NCBI GenBank assembly: GCA_042569595.1
Contig: JBHPHI010000023.1
Span: 1-12,853 of the forward strand
DNA length: 12,853 nt
Reading direction: 5' to 3'
Origin: JBHPHI01 sp042569595
GTDB lineage: Bacteria > Patescibacteriota > Microgenomatia > UBA1400 > 2-01-FULL-45-11
Shown here one piece after another: positions 1 through 6,800 of the stretch (its first letter is position 1; each line of letters starts with the position of its first letter). Below the pieces are notes generated by a model. It saw only the letters and a list, made by a program, of their open reading frames with translations. It was not told where the DNA came from and did not search any database. Made by a program: the position numbers and the translations under genes.

Positions 1-1863
1 ATTTTCTTTTTTGTCTTTTTTGCCCTCGCCTTTTTGTGCCTCTTTCTGAGCTTTTTCTTGGGCTTCTTTGTAAACAATTTCTCCCAGCTTTTGAGCTGAC
101 TTTAATGTTTCTTCTGTAGCTTTTTTTAGGTCTTCCGCAGAAGCTTCTTCTTTTACTGAAAGTTCTTTCAGTTTTTTAACTTGCTCTTCTAGGCTTTCTT
201 TTTCTTTTTTATCAAGCTTTTCTCCGTGTTCTTCGAGTTGTTTTTCTAACTCAAAAACCGCTGAACTAGCTTGGTTTTTGCTTTCTGCAAGTTCTTTTTT
301 GTTTTTATCTTCTTCTGCATGTTTTTCTGCCTCGTTCTTCATTTTTTCAACTTCTTCGTCTGTTAAGTTGGTGGCATTTTGAATAGTAATTTTTTGCTCT
401 TTGCCAGTACCCTTATCTTTGGCGGTGACGTTTAAAATTCCGTTTGTGTCGATGTCAAAAGTTACCTCTATTTGGGGCATTCCCCTAGGAGCTGGTGGAA
501 TTCCATCTAATATAAATCTTCCAAGAGACTTGTTGTCATTTGCCATTTCTCGCTCACCCTGAAGAATATTGATTTCTACCTGGGGTTGATTGGCTGCTGC
601 AGTGCTAAATACTTGAGACTTACTTGTAGGAACTGTGGTGTTTCTCTCTATAAGGGGGGTTCGGATTCCTCCGAGAGTTTCTAGTCCTAAAGTAAGGGGG
701 GTTACGTCTAATAAAAGTACGTCTTTCACGTCTCCCATTAAAACCCCGCCCTGAATTGCAGCTCCTATAGCTACTACTTCATCTGGATTTACGCCTTTAT
801 GAAGGTCTTTTCCAAAAAAGTCTTTGACTACTTGCTGAATTTTAGGCATTCTTGTCTGCCCACCCACCATGATGATTTCGTCGATGTCTGAAGCTTTGAG
901 TTTTGCATCTTTTAATGCAGCCTCAACTGGCTTCATGGATTTTTGAATAAGGTCATCAACCAACTCCTCTAGTTTAGCTCTGGTGAGCTTGGTGGTTAAG
1001 TGTAGTGGATTTCCATCTTCACCCTGAGTAATAAACGGTTGGTTTATTTCTGAATCCTGACTAGTGCTAAGTTCGATTTTTGCTTTTTCAGCAGCATCTC
1101 TAATTCTTTGGAGAGCTTGCTTGTCTTTGCTTAAATCTACTCCGCTTTCTTTTTTAAATTCTTCTACTAAATAGTCGATAATTTTTCTATCAAAATCATC
1201 TCCACCCAAAAAGGTGTCTCCGTTGGTAGATTTGACTTCAAATACTCCGTCTCCAACTTCAAGAATTGAAATATCAAAAGTGCCTCCCCCAAGATCATAA
1301 ACTGCTATAGTTTCGTTGGTCTTTTTATCGAGACCATATGCGAGTGAAGCTGCAGTAGGCTCGTTGATAATTCTTTCTACCTTAAGGCCTGCAATTTCTC
1401 CTGCTTGTTTGGTGGCCTGTCTTTGAGAGTCGTCAAAATAGGCAGGAACTGTCACAACTGCTTTTTCTACCTTTTCACCCAAATAACTTTCAGCGTCTGC
1501 TTTGGCTTTTTGAAGGATTTTGGCTGAAATTTCTTGAGGGGTATAGGTTTTGTCGCCAATTTTTACAGCTGCCATTTTGTCTTTTCCAGAAACTATTTCG
1601 TAGGGAACAACCTCTGCGGTTTTTTTGGTTTGCTTGTCATCAAATCTTTGACCCATTAACCTTTTGACAGAGTAAACTGTTTTTTCTGGGTTAAGGATCA
1701 TTTGCCTTTTGGCAACATCTCCTACTAAATTTTTACCTGGCTCCACTACTGAAGGGATTAGATTTCTACCCTCTGCTGTGGGAATAATTTTTGGAGAACC
1801 ACCTTCCATAACTGCAACTGCGCTATTGGTGGTTCCTAAATCGATACCGATGATCTTACTCAT
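1..1863 (-). CDS. dnaK: Molecular chaperone DnaK (Hsp70), 3' end cut by window edge
   Basis: Hsp70 is an ATP-dependent cytosolic chaperone that binds exposed hydrophobic segments of unfolded proteins. All 621 codons read here are open. The nucleotide-binding domain carries the phosphate-1 motif IDLGTTNS near residues 7-14, NEPTAASLAYG near 168 and the phosphate-2 motif DLGGGTFD starting at Asp190. The interdomain linker LLLDVTP surrounds Asp386. The beta substrate-binding domain follows to about residue 505, then the helical lid and a Lys/Glu/Gln-rich tail ending at the window edge. The length already matches a full DnaK (610-640 aa), so probably only a few residues are missing. The N-terminal lobe keeps the segment around residues 80-105 that Gram-positive DnaK proteins lack. 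The ATG follows an AGGAGG at 1867-1872. It is the third gene of the hrcA operon and should be under CIRCE/HrcA control. Identity is certain. Confidence 0.99.
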   Translation of the reverse strand, partial: MSKIIGIDLGTTNSAVAVMEGGSPKIIPTAEGRNLIPSVVEPGKNLVGDVAKRQMILNPEKTVYSVKRLMGQRFDDKQTKKTAEVVPYEIVSGKDKMAAVKIGDKTYTPQEISAKILQKAKADAESYLGEKVEKAVVTVPAYFDDSQRQATKQAGEIAGLKVERIINEPTAASLAYGLDKKTNETIAVYDLGGGTFDISILEVGDGVFEVKSTNGDTFLGGDDFDRKIIDYLVEEFKKESGVDLSKDKQALQRIRDAAEKAKIELSTSQDSEINQPFITQGEDGNPLHLTTKLTRAKLEELVDDLIQKSMKPVEAALKDAKLKASDIDEIIMVGGQTRMPKIQQVVKDFFGKDLHKGVNPDEVVAIGAAIQGGVLMGDVKDVLLLDVTPLTLGLETLGGIRTPLIERNTTVPTSKSQVFSTAAANQPQVEINILQGEREMANDNKSLGRFILDGIPPAPRGMPQIEVTFDIDTNGILNVTAKDKGTGKEQKITIQNATNLTDEEVEKMKNEAEKHAEEDKNKKELAESKNQASSAVFELEKQLEEHGEKLDKKEKESLEEQVKKLKELSVKEEASAEDLKKATEETLKSAQKLGEIVYKEAQEKAQKEAQKGEGKKDKKEN

Positions 1864-1866
1864 GGT

Positions 1867-1875
1867 CCTCCTTTA
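1867..1875 (-). promoter_or_regulatory. dnaK Shine-Dalgarno abutting the grpE stop codon
   Basis: On the minus strand the grpE stop TAA (1875-1873) runs directly into AGGAGG (1872-1867), followed by ACC and the dnaK ATG. A ribosome finishing grpE sits on the dnaK ribosome-binding site, so translational coupling is likely. This fixes the dnaK start. Confidence 0.85.
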
Positions 1876-2346
1876 CTTTTCTTTATTTTTATTTAATTGA
1901 CCACTGCCGACCTCAACCTTTGCAGGCCTTAGCACAACATCGTGGATCATATACCCTTTTTGGGTAGTTTTTGTAACTTGATTTTTTATGCCTGAACTAA
2001 TCTCAACACATTCCATGGTGCTGGGATCAAATGTTTGATTGTCTGTTTCTATTTCTTCTACTCCCTCTTCTTTTAATAAGGTTATAAGTTGTTTCGCTAT
2101 TAATGACACGCCATCGTCTTTTATGTGGTCTGCTGCTCTTTCAAGATCGTCTACTGTTGTGAGTAATTTTTCAATTAGGCCTGCTGTAGCAATTTTGGCA
2201 AAAATACTTCTGTCGTTTTCTATTCTTTTTTCTAGATTTTGATAGTCAGCCAAAGCTCTCTTCCATTTTATGTCTAGTTCTTGAACTTGTTCTTCAAGTT
2301 TTTTGATTTGAGCATCGACTCTAGTTTTTTTTGACTTTTTTACCAT
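1873..2346 (-). CDS. grpE: GrpE, nucleotide exchange factor of DnaK
   Basis: GrpE is a homodimeric cytosolic factor that opens the DnaK nucleotide cleft to release ADP. The 157-aa product has the family layout. A Lys-rich start is followed by the long dimerisation coiled coil (about residues 12-60, containing ALADYQNLEKR), then the four-helix-bundle segment (LLTTVDDLERA), then the C-terminal beta wing that contacts DnaK (FDPSTMECVE and GYMIHDVVLRPAKVEVG). It is at the short end for the family (usually about 180-210 aa), mainly because the acidic N-terminal extension is missing. The ATG is preceded by AAGGAAG. The gene lies 16 bases after hrcA and 9 before dnaK, so the three are almost certainly co-transcribed. 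The GrpE signature is clear; His in GYMIHD replaces the more common Gly at that position. Confidence 0.98.
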   Translation of the reverse strand: MVKKSKKTRVDAQIKKLEEQVQELDIKWKRALADYQNLEKRIENDRSIFAKIATAGLIEKLLTTVDDLERAADHIKDDGVSLIAKQLITLLKEEGVEEIETDNQTFDPSTMECVEISSGIKNQVTKTTQKGYMIHDVVLRPAKVEVGSGQLNKNKEK

Positions 2347-2362
2347 AACTTCCTTATTTGGA

Positions 2363-3085
2363 TTATCTTGCTATTTCATCAACCAATATGCCAAAGTGGC
2401 GAACGAGTGGAATAACTTTTGAATAATTAAATCTTAAAGAACCAACTACCCCCAAAGTACCCATCTGGTCGCCGGCTCTAAACCTAGTATAAACACAACT
2501 AACTGGCTCTAAGTGTCTAATGCCAAACTCTTCCCCCATAATAACCCTTGTGGTGTCGGGGTCGTCATCTTCTTGGAAGTATTTTATTAATCTTGTGGTC
2601 TCATCAAGCATTCTAAATAAGGTTCTAGTGACATCGATGTCATAAAACTCTGGCATGTCGAGAATATGAGCATAGCCTGCGGAATAAATTCTTCCATCGT
2701 CAATCATGGCCATACCAATACTGCCTGTTCTTCTGGATAGTTCTTGAGCGGCTTCTCTTAGAAGCTGTTCTTGTTCGTGGCGCTTATCCCAAACACTTTC
2801 CTTGACTGCAACTTCTTCTGCGACTGATAAGTCTTGCTCGCGCATGATTTCATCTACATAGAGTTTGATTGCTCTTGGGGTGGGAACGCGTCCGGCTGAA
2901 GTATGAGGTTGAGAGAGATATCCTTGCTTTGTAAGATATGCCATTTCGTTTCTGATGGTAGCTGGAGATACTCCGAGTTTAAATTTTTTGTCTAGAGTTT
3001 CAGATCCCACTGGATCTGCGGTTGTGGTGTACTCTTCTACGATGGCTTTTAGTAAAAATACTTGACGATCAGTTAAATCAGTCAT
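2363..3085 (-). CDS. hrcA: Heat-inducible transcription repressor HrcA, compact form
   Basis: HrcA binds the CIRCE operator as a dimer and represses chaperone operons; in known systems its activity depends on a chaperonin. The 240-aa product begins with the winged-helix DNA-binding domain (residues 1-75), including DPVGSETL, the recognition-helix region GVSPATIRNEMAYL and the wing QPHTSAGRVPT. Residues 76-120 are a helical linker. The C-terminal part retains the family's MPEFYDI segment (144-150) and the closing GVVGSLRFNYSKVIPLVRH motif. Typical HrcA proteins have about 340 residues. Compared with the Bacillus protein as remembered, roughly 95 residues are missing after position 120, which covers the first part of the GAF-like/insert region. 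The frame has no break, so this looks like a natural short form and not a pseudogene. The ATG follows a strong AAGGAGGG. As first gene behind CIRCE it should regulate itself. Confidence 0.97.
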   Translation of the reverse strand: MTDLTDRQVFLLKAIVEEYTTTADPVGSETLDKKFKLGVSPATIRNEMAYLTKQGYLSQPHTSAGRVPTPRAIKLYVDEIMREQDLSVAEEVAVKESVWDKRHEQEQLLREAAQELSRRTGSIGMAMIDDGRIYSAGYAHILDMPEFYDIDVTRTLFRMLDETTRLIKYFQEDDDPDTTRVIMGEEFGIRHLEPVSCVYTRFRAGDQMGTLGVVGSLRFNYSKVIPLVRHFGILVDEIAR

Positions 3086-3116
3086 TTCCCTCCTTAATTG
3101 GAATAGAAAATTTGCA

Positions 3117-3143
3117 TTAGCACTACATTAACATGAGTGCTAA
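3117..3143 (-). promoter_or_regulatory. CIRCE operator (HrcA binding site)
   Basis: On the plus strand the arms are TTAGCACTA (3117-3125) and GAGTGCTAA (3135-3143), separated by nine bases (3126-3134). This is the canonical CIRCE 9-9-9 inverted repeat, with one departure (A at 3125 where consensus has C). It lies 31 bases upstream of the hrcA start, the expected place for autoregulation of hrcA-grpE-dnaK. Confidence 0.96.
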
Positions 3144-3153
3144 TGATCGTCAA
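3125..3153 (-). promoter_or_regulatory. Probable sigma-70-type promoter of the hrcA operon
   Basis: Minus strand TTGACG (3153-3148) matches the -35 consensus at five of six bases. Seventeen bases on lies TAATGT (3130-3125), a weak -10 match at three of six; GTTAAT one or two bases upstream is an alternative. The spacer and -10 lie inside CIRCE, so bound HrcA would block RNA polymerase. The position is inferred only from sequence. Confidence 0.45.
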
Positions 3154-3190
3154 CATCTGATTTTCTCCTTTATTGTTTGAGGTTGTTGGG

Positions 3191-3199
3191 TGTGATAAG
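3191..3199 (+). promoter_or_regulatory. Possible extended -10 promoter of the 207-aa gene
   Basis: TG (3191-3192), one base, then GATAAG (3194-3199) resembles an extended -10 element, with four of six -10 bases matching. The expected start point about seven bases on falls at 3206-3208, on or just before the ATG. There is no good -35; TTGTTT at 3173-3178 is a poor candidate at 15-base spacing. Confidence 0.3.
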
Positions 3200-3207
3200 T
3201 TTGGTGT

Positions 3208-3831
3208 ATGAGTGATTTTGAAGGCAATCCTGCAACTGATGTGCTGACTGCTGAAACCCCTTTGTTTGGATCGCCCATGCTGATGGCTGAGAAATTGGGG
3301 TTTGATGCTCCTCCCGCCGGGTTTGATGAGCAAAAAATAAGACAACATTTTTCTTCTCTGGCCTTAAAATTTATTGAGACACATAATCCAAACTTAGCTA
3401 CGTTAGTAAGTAAAAAATCAATTCAAAAAGATGACCCCGATCTAGCGAAACAGGCATATGGTCTAGGACTGAGGTCCCACATCTCCCTGACATTATCTCA
3501 AATTCACTTAGAATCAATGAGGGGGGCCAGCGGTGAGGATGGTAAATACTTAACTCAAGTCAACCAACTTGTTGAAAAAATAAATGAAGTTCATGATGAG
3601 GGAGAAAAGTCAAAAGAGATTTTTCAAAGAGTGGATGGTGAGGGAAATATTGATTTTAAAGACTTGTCCATTCTTGGTAGAAGAATGGTGTTTAGAATGT
3701 TTGACGCAATAAGGGCTGGTGATGATCGGTTAAACCAGGATAGAGTTCTAACACTAAACCCAAAAGTCTTTTATGAAGTTGTTGAAAAAGCATGCAAAAA
3801 TGTGCCTGCTTCTTTTGAAGGTATTCGCTGA
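3208..3831 (+). CDS. Hypothetical protein, 207 aa, family not recognised
   Basis: The product reads like a genuine soluble, mostly helical protein with mixed charge. It has no signal peptide, membrane segment or cysteine cluster (one Cys, near the C-terminus). Residues 1-40 are less ordered and contain several Pro and Gly; the rest alternates helices and acidic loops. A segment near residue 143 (VDGEGNIDFKDL) looks like an EF-hand calcium loop but is two residues short and lacks the first Asp, so calcium binding is not supported. The gene stands alone on the plus strand, divergent from hrcA with 122 bases between starts. No Shine-Dalgarno precedes ATG 3208, and a possible -10 lies so close that a leaderless transcript is plausible. 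Later in-frame ATGs (for example near 3277) also lack one. Its last 61 bases overlap the giant gene tail to tail. It is probably real; its function is unknown. Confidence 0.72.
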   Translation: MSDFEGNPATDVLTAETPLFGSPMLMAEKLGFDAPPAGFDEQKIRQHFSSLALKFIETHNPNLATLVSKKSIQKDDPDLAKQAYGLGLRSHISLTLSQIHLESMRGASGEDGKYLTQVNQLVEKINEVHDEGEKSKEIFQRVDGEGNIDFKDLSILGRRMVFRMFDAIRAGDDRLNQDRVLTLNPKVFYEVVEKACKNVPASFEGIR

Positions 3832-6800
3832 TTTCTAAATAACTTTTTTTCATCAAATAAAATCCAACTTGTCTCGTTTTTGTCGCATTCGTTCTCATAA
3901 GAGTCTATTTTTTGTAAAATTACTTCAATCATCTTTACTAAGGTTTGAAGTGCCTCTTCTTCCTTTAAATCGTTTATTAATTGAATAGAGATTGAATACT
4001 CTCTGTTCGTCCAAATGAACACGTGTGAGCTTGTGGTTTCATTTTGGTTTTCTTTTAGTAGGGTTGCTGATTCGGAACTAACCCCATTCACGGCAAGAAG
4101 TTCGCTTGGCAACTCAATTAATAGTTCTGCTGGTGTTTCTCGATTTAGGTACCAACTAATTGAGTCTTCTGTTGAATTAAATGTTCTAACCTGACTTGCA
4201 TAGTTATGAGTTGGAATTTCGTTTATTTTTTCAAAAGTGGCAGTGTATAGTTTGTTTTTTTTATCTAAATAATCCCACCTTTCTTCTACAGTTTTGTTTT
4301 CAATAATATTGGTGTTTTCTTCTGTATACCCTAAATCACCTGGAAGGATTGCTAATTGGGGGTCGTCCATTTTTAATTGGCATGCCAAGTCATTATTTAA
4401 TGAATTATTTTCCATTGTTTTTTGAATATTGTTTGTACCCGAAATTGATGTGTTTGTGGATCCATATGGATAAAGTGGGTTTAAAAATGTGTCTTCATTT
4501 GATGGGCTTACTGTTACATTGAAATCTGGCTGCAAAAAATCCGTTAGTAACGATGATTGTTGGGCTGTTGGAATAAAACTTATGTATGACTGTGTTGGTT
4601 GTGATGTTTGAGTTGTTGTGTCTTGGTTAAGGTTGGAAGAGTATAAATACCTTAATAACAACATCATCCAGCTTCCAAACATAAACTTATTAAGTTTTCC
4701 ACTATTTCCAAAGGCAGAAAGCAGTGTTTCTAAATAAGCTCTTCCAGCTGCGGTGTCCTGAAGAGAAACTGACAAAACAACCAATCTTTCCCACGGTGGA
4801 CAAATAATTGCTCCTTTGTCTTCTGTTAGGCTTAGGTCCTGTGCATTTGCTTGTGGGGAAATAAACTTGATTGGCTTATTCACACATTCTGTTTTTGGGT
4901 TTATTAAATAGTCAACCATATACGAAGCTTCTTCTTGGCTGGAAATATTCGTTTCTATTTTAGGATTTCTTTTGAATAGTGTTGGTATGTATTTTTCAAC
5001 AAAATTCCATCCAGTAAACATGCTTCTAATAAGCTCTCTTGTCGCTGATGCTAGAAGTGCGTACGAGGAAGTATTTATGGTTTTTGTTTTAAACTCTTTA
5101 ATTTCTTCAGGGTTTGTTTCTGCTGGTTCTGATTCTCTTAAAATTTCCATTGCTTTGCCCACCATTAATGGTGAATTTGCTCCTGGATAGAGATGGTTTG
5201 CGGTAAAACTGCCCTCTTTTCCTATTACTTCTACTTGTTTAGTTGGGATGCCAGCGTTATGCGCAATTATTCTTTTTTGCCTCTCTTCTGGAGAAATACC
5301 TTCTGGGAGATCAAGGCCTTCTGTTGATAGCATTGAGACAGGAAACATTATGTCATTGGCAGGAACAACAATTGTTCGTATTACTCCAGGGGTGTCAATG
5401 AATGGGTTCCTGGAGTAGATCTGCATTAGCTCTTTAAACCAAATGGGAGTTTTGTTGGCAATTAAATCAAAAAATGTCGACAGAGCCCTAACTCTTCCTA
5501 AGATTTTCCCTAATAGTGGCGCTTGTGTTAATAATCCCTCAATTGCTGATCCAGATTTTTCGGGAAGGATGGAGGGGTCTGTGTTTATTCCAAACATGCT
5601 TCCTGCAACTTGGGTTATTTCCTGGACTATGTTTTGGAATAAAAATTGTAGCGGGTTTTCGGCAAAATCAGTCATTCCTGTTGTTGAAAACATAATTTGT
5701 CTTACGGTGTGTTCTGGACTAAAAGCTTTTATCATGCCCGCCAATGTTGTGCTTATGTTTGCTCCTGCACTGTAGCCAGCAATGGTAATGTCTAGTTTGT
5801 CCGTTGTTTCGTCTGTTATTAGTGGGAGTATGTCGTCTGTTTCTACTACCTTCTTTTCGATTGCAGACACTATTAGCGAGGCTTCGTTTATGTATGGGGC
5901 GGTTATATTATTTTCTTCATTTATAGCCTTTGGAATTTTGGTGGTTTGCGCTATCCAAACCTCTGTATAGTCTCCATATCCTTCTGTGGCAAGTGCGTGA
6001 GAAATGGAGTCAATAGACTCGTTGTAGGTGGAGTATCCAGGTGAATATAATAGTACTTTTCTAGGTTGGTCTGGAGAGGTGGTGGGAATTTTCATTTTTG
6101 TTATGTTTACTTTTTCCACATCTCCCCAATCATCTACTTCGACCTGCTCGTGGTTGTGGAAGTATTGTTGGCGGAAATAGACTTCTCTTAATATTTCGTG
6201 AAGGTTTGAAAATTCTTGGGAGAGTTGATTCCTTAAGTTTTTAGCCCTGGTTGATTCTTCAGCGCCGTTGCCTTCCTCAATTTTTGTAATTGCGTTTTCG
6301 ATTGCATATAGAGCCTGCTCTGTTTCTGTTATAGCTCTTGCTCTCTGATCTATAGATGAGGCGGTGAGTTTTCCAAATTTTCCAAAAGTTTTTGGTTGAG
6401 ACTCAATCTCTTCTGAAGACATGTCTGCTAGCTCTTTTTCGGTTAGGGCTTCTGTTGTTTCAGTAATTGCCCTTGTTGATTCTTGTATAACAATGTTTTT
6501 CATTACATGATCTTCTACAAGAGCTTTTGCTTCTGTAATGGCTTCTTTTCTTTTTTTGTAGCTTAATTTTGGATCGTTTGCTTTACCGATGAGTTGTTTT
6601 ATTTTTGCAACGAACAATGAGCAGTCCGTGCATCCCTGAGGCAAAGATCCTTCTTTTGCTGTTTCTTCAGCCTTTCCTAATACAAGATTGGCTGCATTGA
6701 CAGCTTCGTTTCCTAGGTGTTTTTCTTTTACGCCTCCGCGTTCTTGAGTGCTTGTTTTTAATTGATTCCTAAGTTTTTTAAGCATGCTTCGAAAAACCAT

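Larger units (their letters stand above)
3094..3156 (-). other. Possible 20-codon leader ORF spanning CIRCE
   Basis: On the minus strand an ATG at 3156-3154 is preceded by AAAGGAG (3171-3165) at an ideal eight-base spacing. It opens a 20-codon frame (starts MLTII, ends YSN) whose TAA (3096-3094) runs into the hrcA Shine-Dalgarno. The frame contains the whole CIRCE. If the promoter inside CIRCE is the only one, this ATG is not transcribed and the frame is a coincidence; a promoter further upstream would make it a leader peptide. No known peptide is recognised. Confidence 0.2.

Noticed and set aside
1..130. dnaK tail of Lys/Glu/Gln/Gly repeats as an unusual repeat tract
   Set aside because: Variable, charged, low-complexity C-terminal tails are ordinary for DnaK.
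3157..3348. Upstream extension of the 20-codon leader frame into the 207-aa gene on the opposite strand
   Set aside because: It is antisense to the 207-aa gene and has no ribosome-binding site at its upstream ATG; only the 3094-3156 part with a Shine-Dalgarno deserved mention.
3625..3680. EF-hand-like VDGEGNIDFKDL in the 207-aa protein
   Set aside because: The loop is two residues too short and its first coordinating position is not Asp, so calcium binding is not supported.
3829..3831. TGA of the 207-aa gene as a reassigned codon (Gly or Trp code)
   Set aside because: No in-frame TGA occurs in dnaK, grpE, hrcA or the giant frame, and Trp uses TGG, so TGA is a normal stop.
3692..3898. Minus-strand frame of 68 codons across the 3' ends of the two convergent genes
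   Set aside because: It lies in another frame over two better-supported genes, has no Shine-Dalgarno and its translation resembles no protein.
3771..3900. Search for an intrinsic terminator between the convergent genes
   Set aside because: There is a T-run at 3844-3850 but no GC-rich hairpin before it; the genes overlap and no terminator could be supported.
4800..4900. AxA motifs (QANAQ here, QAHAG near 7800) that look like signal peptidase sites within the giant protein
   Set aside because: Neither follows a proper hydrophobic core with a positive start, so internal signal-peptidase cleavage or a polyprotein is not supported.
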